Part shown: piece by piece, positions 43,723 to 52,796 of the stretch
Layout: each line of letters starts with the position of its first letter
Numbering within the stretch: the first letter of the stretch is position 1
NCBI RefSeq assembly: GCF_018424695.1
Contig: NZ_QTNQ01000001.1
Span: 62,001 to 126,000 of the forward strand
Length of the DNA stretch: 64,000 nt
DNA from: Vannielia litorea
GTDB taxonomy: Bacteria; Pseudomonadota; Alphaproteobacteria; Rhodobacterales; Rhodobacteraceae
Direction of reading: 5' to 3'
Notes under the pieces: model-generated
Told to the model about the DNA's origin: nothing
Database searches by the model: none
What the model saw: the letters and a program-made list of their open reading frames with translations, nothing else
Translations under genes and position numbers: made by a program

Positions 43723-44767
43723 GGCCGAAATTGCCTCTCTCGTCGAGGAAATTTCCATTTAACCGGTGGACGGACCTCTTGCTCAATCTGTGGACTCGTT
43801 CCGCTCCAGCGTCAATCGTGCGCTTTCCTTTGCCGTTCCGTAGATCCCGCCCATTCGTGAGCCACGGCAATAGTGCGGCACGCCGGAACAGGACGAGGGC
43901 GGCCTGCGGCAGGACCGCGCCGGGCACCAGATCTGCTCCAAAGAGATCGTGCAAGACCACCAGCGTCAGAGCCCGCCAGCACACCGACAGGTGCTGAAGA
44001 GGCGCAGGCCGACCGACGGCCGCACGGGCCTCGTATGGACAATTCCAACCCGGTTCATCGTACCAGAGCGCGAGGACGGGCCGGGCCGCCCCGTCGCGAT
44101 CGAGCGGCGCCCACAGAGTGCGAATTGCATGCTCGAGTCGATCGAGACGGCCAGAGTCCCCTCTGACGATTTCGCTGATCTGGCGTTGGAGCTCGAGAAC
44201 TCCCGCAGCGAAATCCACCTTCAAAGGGTCCTCTGTCTCCCCTCCCCCGCCGGTCAGAACGGTGTCGCACTTGCGACAGAAGGGACGCAACAGGCCATTC
44301 AGCATGCGAAAAGAAAGCCTCAGGCGGCCGAGACAGGCGGGGCAGCGGTCCAGAAGCATGGTCCGGTGCGTCGGGCAAACCACCTGCTCCGCCAATCGCC
44401 AATTCACCCGAAGATAGGCGTCCCGACCGGCAGCGACATCCGCATCGAAACAAGCAATACAGCTTGGCACCGTCTCGTTCAGAAACCAATCCTGCGGCTG
44501 ATCAGGATATCGGGACGCCAGTGACCTGCGCCGAAGCCGTTCCGGATCGATCCTACAGGCCTTATCCCAAACCCTGCGCAACCCCATACCCGGCACCACA
44601 TCGTCAGCCTGCCGCGCGCAGGCGTCCCTGCCCCCATGCCCCGCCAGGTAAACCACCAGCTCAAGAGGCTCCGCCCCGTAGCGCGCGGCAACCCGCGCCA
44701 TCCAGGACGAAAGCAGTTCGTCCCGGAACGGACGCGGCGCAACTGGCAGTCCGGCCCGCACCATCAT
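43709..44767 (-). CDS. tniQ: TniQ-family transposition protein
   Basis: A 352-residue TniQ/TnsD-like protein. Residues 11-30 (APRPFRDELLSSWMARVAAR) and the zinc-finger region VPSCIACFDADVAAG, VVCPTHRTMLLDRCPACLG and LRPFCRKCDTVLTGG carry the conserved Cys/His ligands. TniQ proteins select the target or support transposition with TniA and TniB. Its start overlaps the tniB stop; its stop codon overlaps the left repeat cluster. Confidence 0.87.
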   Translation of the reverse strand: MMVRAGLPVAPRPFRDELLSSWMARVAARYGAEPLELVVYLAGHGGRDACARQADDVVPGMGLRRVWDKACRIDPERLRRRSLASRYPDQPQDWFLNETVPSCIACFDADVAAGRDAYLRVNWRLAEQVVCPTHRTMLLDRCPACLGRLRLSFRMLNGLLRPFCRKCDTVLTGGGGETEDPLKVDFAAGVLELQRQISEIVRGDSGRLDRLEHAIRTLWAPLDRDGAARPVLALWYDEPGWNCPYEARAAVGRPAPLQHLSVCWRALTLVVLHDLFGADLVPGAVLPQAALVLFRRAALLPWLTNGRDLRNGKGKRTIDAGAERVHRLSKRSVHRLNGNFLDERGNFGRIHP

Positions 44768-45696
44768 GCCCCGACCCGTTGTTGCACGGGCTTTCCCCGC
44801 CGCCGAGCGGTCTGGGTCATCGAGACCAGCGGTAGCACCAGATTGTCGCCAAAACTATCCGCGTCGAGGCGCTCTTTGCCCGATCGGACCGCATCTTCCG
44901 CCGCCGTCTCGATCAGGCGGAAGATGCGCGCCGTCACGCCGGAGGTCAGCTTATGAATCCGCTCTCTGGCCTCCCCGCTGATCAGATCGGATGCCTCGCG
45001 CAAGGGCAGGATGCGTTCGAAACTTTTCAGGAGCCCGGCAAAGGCAGCATCGTTCTGCCAAGGCTTGATATGGAACGCCTCGAAGCGCTCGGCCAGTTGT
45101 GCATCGGTCAGCAGGGCCTGCCGAGCCAGGTCCGTTCCGGCACACACGAGTGGAATCCGCAGGTCATTGGCCAGAAACCGGATCGCATTGAGAAAAATCC
45201 GCTGTTGCCGGAAGGTTCCGGCCAGCATGCCGTTCACCTCGTCGAGAATGATCATCTTCGCCCCGACGGTCCGCAGCAGCGACCGGCAGATATCCTTCTC
45301 GCGGGCGAGCGTGCCGCCTGTCATCGCCGGCGCGCCCATGCTGGCCAGAAGTTCGCGGTAAAGATCGCGCTCGATGGGCTCGGATGGCACTTGCGCAACA
45401 ACCACCGGACGGTGGTCAACGCCGGTGATCTGGCTGAATTTCGGCGGGTGGTCGCGTTCAAACTTGCGGACGATCTTGGTCTTGCCCATGCCGGTGTCAC
45501 CGTAGATCAGCAGGCAGGGCATCCGGTCACGCGGCGGATAGGTCAGCAGGTTTTCCAGACGTGCCAGTGCGGCCCCGGACTGATCGAAACCGATCCAACG
45601 GTCGGCCCTGATCCAGGCAATGCGCTCATCATCCGGCAGCGCCGCGAACCGGCGGTAGGCCGGATCGAGATGTGCAAATACGCTGTCCCCGGTCAT
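44764..45696 (-). CDS. tniB: TniB AAA+ ATPase of transposition
   Basis: A 310-residue AAA+ protein with Walker A GDTGMGKT at 66-73 and Walker B in KMIILDEVNGMLAG. It resembles TnsC/TniB, which delivers the target DNA to the transposase. The ATG at 45696 overlaps the tniA stop (ATGA). TniQ follows with the same kind of overlap. Confidence 0.88.
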   Translation of the reverse strand: MTGDSVFAHLDPAYRRFAALPDDERIAWIRADRWIGFDQSGAALARLENLLTYPPRDRMPCLLIYGDTGMGKTKIVRKFERDHPPKFSQITGVDHRPVVVAQVPSEPIERDLYRELLASMGAPAMTGGTLAREKDICRSLLRTVGAKMIILDEVNGMLAGTFRQQRIFLNAIRFLANDLRIPLVCAGTDLARQALLTDAQLAERFEAFHIKPWQNDAAFAGLLKSFERILPLREASDLISGEARERIHKLTSGVTARIFRLIETAAEDAVRSGKERLDADSFGDNLVLPLVSMTQTARRRGKPVQQRVGA

Positions 45697-47339
45697 GACC
45701 ATTCCTCAACTTCGAAGCCCGGGTGGTCCCTAAGCACATTCTCGCTGTCCTTGGGCTCCTGTTCGGCTTCCTCAGCTTCGTAGGCTCCTACCCCATCAAG
45801 CGCTCGGTCCCGTCGTTCAGAAATTCGCCTGGCCTCCCGTGTCCTGGTGCTGGCCGCATCAACCAGAGCGCGCTGTTCCTCGATCACTGCGAATATGAGG
45901 TCTTCATCCTCGAGCGCGCGCCCGCGTTCGCGCAAAATCGCCTGCGCACGGCGATGTTCCGCAAGGGTGATCGAGGGATGGCGCAGGTCCGCAAATCGCA
46001 CAGGGTATCGCTGCCCCTCAGGGCTCCGGACAAAAACTGTGGAGAGATCGCGCGGATCGTAGGACACGCGCAATTGGCGGTCTTGCCGACCCGCCCAGAG
46101 GCTCAGGACATCGTCCCAATACCGCAGGCCGAAGAGATGGATGCCATCGCGGCGCACCATGCGTTCCGTACTCGGCAGGAAGTCGATCCGGAACCCCTCC
46201 GGATCGTATGGCCGGCGCAAAGGTACCTCGCGGCGCCCATAGGCCTCGTTCCAGGCCGCAACTGGCGGAATCCCGAGCGAGCGGTGCCGTTCAGCATGAT
46301 AGCGGGTGATTTCCAGCGCCAACCAGTGCTCCAGCTCGTCGAGCGTCATCGCCGATTTGCCCACGGAATCGTAGTCACCGCGGTCCTTGATGCTGCTGAA
46401 GGTCGATCCGGGCAGCAGGTGGACCGCCCCCATCATCGTGCCGATCAGCCGCTCGATGTGACCGCCGTAATGTGGCGCCCCTATCGGCCGGTACGGCAAC
46501 GAAATCCCGTGCTCCTCGGCGCCCCGCTTCATCGCTTTTGAGCGGAACTCCTTGGCATTGTCGACGTGAATGGTCTCCGGCAATCCCTCGGCGGGCCAGT
46601 CTGCGTCGATCCCCAAGCTCTCCAGCCAGTCGAATTTGGGCTGCACCAAGTGCTGAATGGCCAGTGCAACCGACAAGGCTGATGGCGGCTCCAGCGTCAG
46701 ATAGAACCCTGCCACCATGCGGCTGGCGACGTCGATAGCAAGGGTCAGCCAGGGCCGTTGCAAAGGCTTCCGATGGACCCGGTCCACCACGATGACATCC
46801 ACCAACGTGTGGTCGATCTGAACCACCTCATAGGCCCGTTCGACCTGATAGCTGCCTGACACCGGGTGATGGCGCTGGCGAGAGGCCTTAGCGCCCTCAC
46901 GCGCCGCCATGAGTTCCGCCGGATCTATCGCCGCCACACGGTCCCGCAGCGTGGTCCAGCACGGGGGACGCAAACCCCGCTGACTGCACCGCCTGCGCAC
47001 CTCCTTTTGCAGGGCGTTGATGCTCGGCTTCTGGAGGGACTTGTAGAACTCCTCGATCGCCCCCGAAATCACCGCTTCGATCTCGTCAGGCAGCCGGCGG
47101 CTGCCCATCGGTGTCCCAACCTGAGCCGCCAGCAACGAACTGGCGACCGGGCGCGCCTTGTACGCTGAGATCAACTCGTAGAGTCGGGAGCGCTTGAGGC
47201 CAAGATCGCGGCAGGCCTTGAGAAATTCGGCACGGTTCGGTGTCGCCTGGCTTGCAAGGCGGCGGATCACAGCTTCCCGCGTAACCGCCTGTTCCCAAGC
47301 AGCATCCTCGACGGCGTTGATGTCTGCTCGATCCACCAT
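45693..47339 (-). CDS. tniA: TniA DDE transposase
   Basis: A 548-residue transposase of the Mu/Tn552/Tn5053 type. The DDE triad is in YEVVQIDHTLVDVIVVD (Asp), ETIHVDNAKEFRSKAM (Asp) and HYGGHIERLIGTMMG (Glu), within an integrase-core domain at roughly residues 165-370. A Mu-type C-terminal domain follows (FGLRYWDDVLSLWAGRQDRQ, LRVSYDPRDLSTVFVRSPEG). The ATG at 47339 is preferred; five codons upstream another start exists. It is the first gene of tniABQ and faces the right repeat cluster. Confidence 0.9.
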   Translation of the reverse strand: MVDRADINAVEDAAWEQAVTREAVIRRLASQATPNRAEFLKACRDLGLKRSRLYELISAYKARPVASSLLAAQVGTPMGSRRLPDEIEAVISGAIEEFYKSLQKPSINALQKEVRRRCSQRGLRPPCWTTLRDRVAAIDPAELMAAREGAKASRQRHHPVSGSYQVERAYEVVQIDHTLVDVIVVDRVHRKPLQRPWLTLAIDVASRMVAGFYLTLEPPSALSVALAIQHLVQPKFDWLESLGIDADWPAEGLPETIHVDNAKEFRSKAMKRGAEEHGISLPYRPIGAPHYGGHIERLIGTMMGAVHLLPGSTFSSIKDRGDYDSVGKSAMTLDELEHWLALEITRYHAERHRSLGIPPVAAWNEAYGRREVPLRRPYDPEGFRIDFLPSTERMVRRDGIHLFGLRYWDDVLSLWAGRQDRQLRVSYDPRDLSTVFVRSPEGQRYPVRFADLRHPSITLAEHRRAQAILRERGRALEDEDLIFAVIEEQRALVDAASTRTREARRISERRDRALDGVGAYEAEEAEQEPKDSENVLRDHPGFEVEEWS

Positions 47340-47366
47340 AGCCAAAACCCACAAAAGAGTGTCTTA

Positions 47367-47460
47367 TGTCCGATAATGAAACTATAATCCGGGAATGAAA
47401 CAAGAACATGAACGTAATAATATCAATACGTTAGTGTCCACTCATGGAACAAGAACGACA
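47367..47460. repeat. Right cluster of transposase-type repeats (R1-R3)
   Basis: Three copies of a 16-bp repeat lie upstream of tniA: TGTCCGATAATGAAAC at 47367-47382, AATCCGGGAATGAAAC at 47386-47401 and TGTCCACTCATGGAAC at 47435-47450. The last is followed by AAGAACGACA ending at 47460, the candidate outer terminus. The shared core is TCC, four variable bases, then ATG(A/G)AAC. These look like TniA binding sites. Confidence 0.65.
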
Positions 47461-47567
47461 CCCCAGACGCCGAGAAATCGACCTCAGCGCCCTCCGATTC
47501 GAACAATCAAGCTCAGCGCGACGAGAGAGACCAAGTCAGCACCGACCCCATCGCCCTACCGGCCCAT

Positions 47568-48554
47568 GTGGCCGGGTCCGGCACGCTCGACCGGCTTGTC
47601 GACACCGCCCGTGATTACGCCAGGGCCTCGACCGCCGAGAACACCAACAAAGCTTATGCCGCCGACTGGAAGCACTTCGCGCGTTGGTGCAGATTGAAGG
47701 GAACGGATCCCCTCCCCCCGTCTCCCGAAATGATCGGGCTCTACCTGACCGATTTGGCAGCGCCGGCGAAAGGCACCCCTGCCCTCTCCGTCTCTACGAT
47801 CGAGCGCCGCCTGTCCGGCCTGGCCTGGAACTATGCGCAACGCGGCTTCTCGCTCGATCGCAAGGACCGCCATATCGCCAACGTCCTCGCTGGGATCAAA
47901 CGCAGGCACGCGCGCCCGCCTGTGCAAAAGGAAGCGATCCTGCCCGAGGACATTCTCGCCATGGTGGCCACCCTGCCCTTCGATCTGCGCGGCCTGCGGG
48001 ATCGGGCGATCTTGCTGATCGGCTTTGCAGGCGGTCTGCGCCGCTCCGAAGTCGTCAGCCTGGACGTCAGCAAAGACGACACGCCTGACAGTAGCGGATG
48101 GATTGACGTCTTCGAAGATGGCGCGGTTTTGACATTGAACGCAAAGACAGGCTGGCGCGAGGTGGAAATCGGACGCGGATCCTCAGAACAGACCTGTCCT
48201 GTGCATGCGCTCGAGCAATGGCTGCATTTCGCCAAGATCGATTTCGGCCCCGTGTTCACCCGCACGTCGAGGGACGGGAAGCGGGCGATGGACGAGCGGC
48301 TCAACGACAAGCATGTCGCGCGCCTCATCAAGAAGACGGTGCTGAAATCCGGCATCCGAGCCGAGCTGCCCGAAAACGAGCGCCTTGCGCTGTTCTCCGG
48401 TCACTCGTTGCGCGCCGGTCTCGCAAGTTCGGCCGAAGTCGATGAGCGCTTTGTCCAGAAACAGCTCGGACACGCCTCGGCCGAGATGACCCGCCGCTAC
48501 CAGCGCCGTCGCGACCGGTTCCGGGTGAACCTAACCAAAGCAGCCGGTCTCTGA
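47568..48554 (+). CDS. Tyrosine recombinase (site-specific integrase)
   Basis: A 328-residue phage-integrase-type recombinase. Catalytic points are Arg in GFAGGLRRSEVVSLDV, His-x-x-Arg in FSGHSLRAGLASSA, His in VQKQLGHASAEMTRRYQRR and Tyr in the same stretch. The N-terminal SAM-like domain spans AYAADWKHFARWCRL to WNYAQRGFSLDRKDRH. I use the GTG at 47568; the frame is open further upstream to 47421 without a standard start, so the true N-terminus is uncertain and might have been altered by the transposon end at 47460. Confidence 0.83.
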   Translation: MAGSGTLDRLVDTARDYARASTAENTNKAYAADWKHFARWCRLKGTDPLPPSPEMIGLYLTDLAAPAKGTPALSVSTIERRLSGLAWNYAQRGFSLDRKDRHIANVLAGIKRRHARPPVQKEAILPEDILAMVATLPFDLRGLRDRAILLIGFAGGLRRSEVVSLDVSKDDTPDSSGWIDVFEDGAVLTLNAKTGWREVEIGRGSSEQTCPVHALEQWLHFAKIDFGPVFTRTSRDGKRAMDERLNDKHVARLIKKTVLKSGIRAELPENERLALFSGHSLRAGLASSAEVDERFVQKQLGHASAEMTRRYQRRRDRFRVNLTKAAGL

Positions 48555-48612
48555 TCGCACGCTCATTCGGTCGTTTATTGGAGATATCTTAAATTGCAAA
48601 CGGCCGGATTTC

Positions 48613-49509
48613 ATGCCCCTGATTGGCTATGCGCGCGTATCGACAGAGGATCAGACACCCCTGCCCCAGTCTGAGGCCCTGCAAATCGCGGGATGCGTCG
48701 AAATCTTCGAAGAACACGCCTCAGGCGGCAATCGCGCGCGGCCAGTGCTTGCGCGCGTTCTCGAACGCGTTCAGATCGGCGACACGCTGGTCGTCGTGCG
48801 GATCGACCGGCTTGCGCGGTCCTTGTCGCATCTTCTCGAGGTGATCGAGAGTCTGGAGGCGAAGGGTGCCTTCTTCCGCTCCCTGCAAGACCCGATCGAC
48901 ACGTCCTCACCGCAGGGCAAGTTTACGCTGCAGGTTCTGGGCGCCGCAGCCGAGTTCGAACGCGCTCTGATCCGCGAACGCACAAAGGCCGGGCTTGCCT
49001 CTGCGCGCGCCAAGGGTCGCGTTGGTGGCAATCCTGGGCTAAGCGCCAAGGATCCCGTCGCGCTGCGCAAGGTGCGGCTGGCGCGACAGGACGGCTACAT
49101 GGAGCGCCTGAACGAGACCGCGCAGGATTGGGTACCCCATGTGCGCCGCTTGCGCCCCGATATGGCTTGGGAAGACGTCTTGCAGATTATCAATGGCCCC
49201 CTGCCCCATGATCGACGCTGGACGCAAAGCCGCTTGCTTCGCGCCGTAAAGGCATATGTGCGCGACGGGTTTCTGCCCGATGAAGTGCTTGGCCGCGCCG
49301 GACGCCGCGAAACCGACGATCGCCTGCCTGCCATCGTGGCGGCCATCAAAGGTTCGGACCCCGATATCACGCTACAGGCGATCTGCGACCGATTGGAATC
49401 CATGCGTGAGCGGACTCCACGGGGACGTACAAGCTGGCAACCGTCCTCCGTCAGGATGCTGTTGGAACGGGCGGAGCGACTTGGGTTGCTGGTCAGGCAA
49501 ATGGATTGA
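48613..49509 (+). CDS. Serine recombinase (resolvase family)
   Basis: A 298-residue recombinase. The catalytic serine is in IGYARVSTEDQ (Ser10), with VVVRIDRLARSLSHLLEVIE and GAAAEFERALIRERTKAGLA completing the resolvase domain. The C-terminal 130 residues carry an HTH-like region and an extension. In Tn5053-type elements a resolvase accompanies tniABQ. Here it stands beyond a tyrosine recombinase, so it may resolve plasmid or transposon multimers. Its 3' end overlaps the convergent PIN gene by 17 bases. Confidence 0.88.
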   Translation: MPLIGYARVSTEDQTPLPQSEALQIAGCVEIFEEHASGGNRARPVLARVLERVQIGDTLVVVRIDRLARSLSHLLEVIESLEAKGAFFRSLQDPIDTSSPQGKFTLQVLGAAAEFERALIRERTKAGLASARAKGRVGGNPGLSAKDPVALRKVRLARQDGYMERLNETAQDWVPHVRRLRPDMAWEDVLQIINGPLPHDRRWTQSRLLRAVKAYVRDGFLPDEVLGRAGRRETDDRLPAIVAAIKGSDPDITLQAICDRLESMRERTPRGRTSWQPSSVRMLLERAERLGLLVRQMD

Positions 49510-49888
49510 CGACGCGCAGCCGATCTTCGACCAGCAATCCGTCGTGCATGTCCTCAGTCCATAACGTCGTGCACCCAGCGATCAGCGCGGCAGACACGAT
49601 CATCGAGTCATAGACCGATAACTGGTACTTCGCTGCCAACGCGCGACCCACTTGATGGGTTTGAATCGTGAGGTCCTCGACAGGGCATAAGGACTTAATA
49701 CCCTCAAGAAACGCTCCGGTATCTTCCCAACTGAGACCAGCTTTCCGTCGGCAATTTACCATCGCTTCGTTCAGGACCTGAACGCTGATCCGGGGTCCCT
49801 GCCCCAGAATTTCCTCCGCCCTCTCAGCCTTTGGACCATCGTCGAGCAGGTAGAGCACAACATTCGTGTCTGCGAATTCAGCGCTCAT
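49493..49888 (-). CDS. PIN-domain ribonuclease toxin (VapC-like)
   Basis: A 131-residue PIN protein. Acidic residues expected in the active site appear in FADTNVVLYLLDD (Asp), VLNEAMVNC (Glu), VYDSMIVSAAL (Asp) and TLWTEDMHDG (Asp). It should cleave RNA when freed from its antitoxin. Its start overlaps the antitoxin gene by 11 bases, and both are read toward the resolvase. Confidence 0.87.
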   Translation of the reverse strand: MSAEFADTNVVLYLLDDGPKAERAEEILGQGPRISVQVLNEAMVNCRRKAGLSWEDTGAFLEGIKSLCPVEDLTIQTHQVGRALAAKYQLSVYDSMIVSAALIAGCTTLWTEDMHDGLLVEDRLRVVNPFA

Positions 49889-50105
49889 GCGCGGCGTCGC
49901 GGCTTAGACGCGCGTCCTTGGGCAGTTTTCCGCGAAACCGCCTTAGCCCTTGTAGAACTTCATCGGCGCGAGGTTGGCGTCTCACAAGAATGGTTCCATC
50001 GTCCTTTACCAGGTCGACCTGATCGCCTTCCTTTAAGCCGAGTTCTCTCACAAGATCCGCGGGTAGCCGGACGGCAAGGGAGTTTCCCCATTTGGCAACT
50101 TGCAT
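49878..50105 (-). CDS. AbrB/MazE-type antitoxin (VapB-like)
   Basis: A 75-residue protein with the swapped-hairpin AbrB motif: MQVAKWGNSLAVRLPADLVR and ELGLKEGDQVDLVKDDGTIL. The C-terminal tail is charged and should wrap the toxin. GAGAGGA precedes the ATG at 50105. An inverted repeat TGGAT-GTTT-ATCCA lies about 20 bases upstream, a likely autoregulatory operator. Confidence 0.87.
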   Translation of the reverse strand: MQVAKWGNSLAVRLPADLVRELGLKEGDQVDLVKDDGTILVRRQPRADEVLQGLRRFRGKLPKDARLSRDAAHER

Positions 50106-50418
50106 CTTGTCCTCTCATGCATGGATAAACATCCAATAATGTATATCCAGAACTGCCAAAAGGCAAGCTCTGGTGCGCTCAAAGCCATGCTGGAGCCCTC
50201 CGACAAGAGTTCTCCCCTGTCCCTTTTCGTGAGATGCGGTGCGTTACACCATGCAGCAGGAAGCCTAACAGCCTTGTGTTCGGTGACGACCCGCCCACTA
50301 GATGTGGAAAAACCTTGCGCGAATCCGACTCTTGCGCCAATAGTCACGGAAACGAGGCAAAAAACGTCAATTTCCGTGAACACGCCAAAGACGCGATGTC
50401 TCGGAAGCGAGAGGGCAG
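50106..50418. other. Control region between antitoxin and repA
   Basis: About 310 bases between divergent genes. The antitoxin promoter side holds TGGATGTTTATCCA at 50119-50132 (as read on the minus strand). The repA side ends with GAGAGGGCAG before the ATG at 50419. No further gene seen. In repABC plasmids the repA promoter and RepAB-responsive sequences lie in this position. Confidence 0.45.
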
Positions 50419-51606
50419 ATGGATAATACCTTTGTGCATGAGGATCTCAACGCGGTGATCCGCCAGCATTCGGAATGGCTGGCGAACCAGTTGCATTCGC
50501 AACGTGAGAGCCTGTTTCCACCCGATGCCGAGAAGACCATGCGCAAATTCACCTCTGGTGAGGCTGCGGCGCTGCTCGGCGTAAACGATTCCTATCTTCG
50601 CAAACTCAACTTGGATGGCAAAGGGCCTTCTCCCGAGCTGACCGCCGGCAACCGTCGTCTTTACTCGGCGCAGGATATCCAAGCGCTGCGTGTGCTCCTT
50701 GAAAAAACCGCTCGCAAGCCGGGCGATTACGTTCCCGGACGACGAGAGGGTGATCATCTTCAGGTCATCGGCGTGATGAATTTCAAGGGCGGGTCCGGAA
50801 AAACAACAACCTCTGCCCATCTCGCCCAACGGCTTGCCCTGCGCGGATATCGTGTGCTGGGCATTGATCTTGACCCACAAGCTTCCTTCACCGCGCTGCA
50901 CGGCGTTCAGCCGGAATTGGACCTCGAAGATGGCGGCACTCTCTACGATGCGATCCGCTATGAGGACCCGGAGCCGATCCGGTCGGTCATCCGCAAGACC
51001 TATATCCCCAATTTGGACTTGATCCCCGGCAACCTCGAATTGATGGAGTTCGAGCACGACACCCCGCGCGCGCTGGCGCAGGGCAATGCCGGACTTTTCT
51101 TCTTCCGCGTGAAGGAGGCGCTGGCCCAGGTCGATGAGGACTACGACGTGGTCGTCATAGATTGCCCGCCGCAGCTTGGCTTTCTGACCATGTCCGCCCT
51201 GTCCGCGGCCACGGGCGTTCTGGTGACCATCCATCCAGAGATGCTCGATGTGATGTCCATGTCGCAATTCCTCCGCATGACAGCCGACCTCATGGACGTG
51301 ATTGCCGAGAGCGGCGCTGACATGTCTCATGACTGGATGCGCTATGTTTTGACCCGCTACGAGCCGCAGGATGCGCCGCAGAACCGCATCGTGGCTTTCC
51401 TGCGAACAATGTACGGCGAAGCCGTGCTGAATTCGCCCATGTTGAAGTCTACAGCCATCTCAGATGCGGGCCTGACCAAGCAGACACTTTATGAAGTGGA
51501 ACGCAGCGCGTTCACGCGTTCCACCTATGATCGCGCGATTGAGAGCCTGAATACGCTAAATGACGAGATCGCCGACCTAATCCAGAAAACCTGGGGGCGC
51601 ACATGA
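50419..51606 (+). CDS. repA: RepA, ParA-type plasmid partition ATPase
   Basis: A 395-residue protein. An N-terminal region with a MerR-like HTH (FTSGEAAALLGVNDSYLRKL) is followed by a ParA ATPase: deviant Walker A GVMNFKGGSGKTTTSAHLAQ, Walker A' in VLGIDLDPQASFTALHG and Walker B YDVVVIDCPPQLGFLTMSAL. It drives segregation with RepB and represses the repABC operon. Its stop overlaps the repB start (ATGA). Confidence 0.93.
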   Translation: MDNTFVHEDLNAVIRQHSEWLANQLHSQRESLFPPDAEKTMRKFTSGEAAALLGVNDSYLRKLNLDGKGPSPELTAGNRRLYSAQDIQALRVLLEKTARKPGDYVPGRREGDHLQVIGVMNFKGGSGKTTTSAHLAQRLALRGYRVLGIDLDPQASFTALHGVQPELDLEDGGTLYDAIRYEDPEPIRSVIRKTYIPNLDLIPGNLELMEFEHDTPRALAQGNAGLFFFRVKEALAQVDEDYDVVVIDCPPQLGFLTMSALSAATGVLVTIHPEMLDVMSMSQFLRMTADLMDVIAESGADMSHDWMRYVLTRYEPQDAPQNRIVAFLRTMYGEAVLNSPMLKSTAISDAGLTKQTLYEVERSAFTRSTYDRAIESLNTLNDEIADLIQKTWGRT

Positions 51607-52619
51607 CCAGTGGCAAGAAGAAGCGCATGTCAATGCTGGACAGTCTCGCGGCAGCTGGGGCCCCCTCCCCTGCCCCTCAGACAGGTGCTGTGACACCGAT
51701 GATGACCTCGAATCGTGCCCTTCGGTCCGCCCGCGACGCGGTCGATTCCCATCATGTTTGGGAACTGGACCCGGCGAGCATCGAAGACGGGCGTATGGCG
51801 GACCGGCTTGACCCGGCCGATGTAATGGATTTGCGCGATGCGATTGAGGCGAACGGTCAGACTGTTCCGATCCTCGTGCGACGTGCGCCGGGTGAAGATG
51901 ATCGCTACCTTTTGGTCTATGGGCGACGCAGGCTGGAGGCGATCCGTCAGTCCGATAAGGTTACCAAGGTTCGCGCGTTAGTCACCAACCTGGATGACGA
52001 CAGCGCTCTGCGTGCTCAGATTTCGGAGAACATGGGTCGGCGCGATTTGTCTTTTATTGAAAAGGCCCTGTTCGCAAAGGACCTTGTGTCGTCCGGCTTC
52101 GGAAATCAATCTCAGGTTGCAGAAATTCTTACCGTCACGAAGTCGTCCATATCTATGGCGATCGCGATCGCGGACATGGTCGGGCCGGATCTGGTACGCG
52201 CCATTGGCGCCGCCCATGGCATTGGCCGACCCCGATGGGAATCCCTTGGTCGGGCCATCGACGAGAATGGTCTGGACCGCGAGGACCTTATCGGGATCGC
52301 GAAAGAGGCACGTGAAAATGCCGAGACCTCCATGGTGGTGGATGACATTGCCTCTACCAATGACCCGTCCATCCAAACGTTCCTGGCCGTAGAAAAGGCT
52401 GTGACCAAGGCGATTAAACCGGCCAAGTCGCCCTCCCCTGCCCCACCTTCCAGCGTCCCGCTGAAGATCGGCGGCAAACGCGGCGGCACGGTCAAACGCA
52501 CTGCCAAGGGCCTATCGATCGAGTTGGCGGATGGAGACTTCGCCGATTGGGTCGAGACGCAAGTGCATGACATGATTGAAGACCTTCACGAACGCTGGAA
52601 GCAGCGGTCGGAAGACTGA
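51603..52619 (+). CDS. repB: RepB, ParB-type plasmid partition protein
   Basis: A 338-residue ParB-family protein. The conserved NTPase-like part is in VMDLRDAIEANGQTVPILVR, DRYLLVYGRRRLEAIR and ISENMGRRDLSFIEKALFAK. The HTH is NQSQVAEILTVTKSSISMAI. It binds parS; the two sites at 54036 and 54081 are exact matches to the repABC parS consensus. Confidence 0.92.
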   Translation: MTSGKKKRMSMLDSLAAAGAPSPAPQTGAVTPMMTSNRALRSARDAVDSHHVWELDPASIEDGRMADRLDPADVMDLRDAIEANGQTVPILVRRAPGEDDRYLLVYGRRRLEAIRQSDKVTKVRALVTNLDDDSALRAQISENMGRRDLSFIEKALFAKDLVSSGFGNQSQVAEILTVTKSSISMAIAIADMVGPDLVRAIGAAHGIGRPRWESLGRAIDENGLDREDLIGIAKEARENAETSMVVDDIASTNDPSIQTFLAVEKAVTKAIKPAKSPSPAPPSSVPLKIGGKRGGTVKRTAKGLSIELADGDFADWVETQVHDMIEDLHERWKQRSED

Positions 52620-52796
52620 GGAAGAGCAGAAATCAAAGAAGGAGGCACGAAAAGGCAAAAGAAAAGGTCCCGCAAAGCGACCACTCCACGAGACCCTAAC
52701 TTGTTTCTAGCACCTTCAAGGTAGTGTCCGGAGCTATTTTCCGCAAGTCCAAAGTGATTCGCGGACCGGGATATTTTTGTCTTCGTGAATGACAAA
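52620..52796 (-). ncRNA. Probable antisense counter-transcribed RNA of repABC
   Basis: In repABC plasmids a short antisense RNA from the repB-repC gap controls repC. On the minus strand a GC-rich hairpin at 52666-52682 (GGTCGC, loop TTT, GCGGGACC) is followed by TTTTCTTTT, a good terminator for such an RNA. Its likely start is around 52700-52740. Exact ends and promoter are not resolved; the coordinates give the gap that should contain it. Confidence 0.55.

Larger units (their letters stand above)
43641..47460 (-). mobile_element. TniABQ transposition module with candidate ends
   Basis: tniA, tniB and tniQ are bracketed by inverted clusters of a 16-17-bp repeat. The right end at 47460 reads inward TGTCGTTCTTGTTCC; the left end reads TGTCGCTTTAGTTTC from 43696, or begins with TGTCC at 43641. 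The 5-base flanks (CGCTA or TGCGC on the left, CCCCA on the right) do not match, so either an end is elsewhere or the duplication has been lost. Confidence 0.6.
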
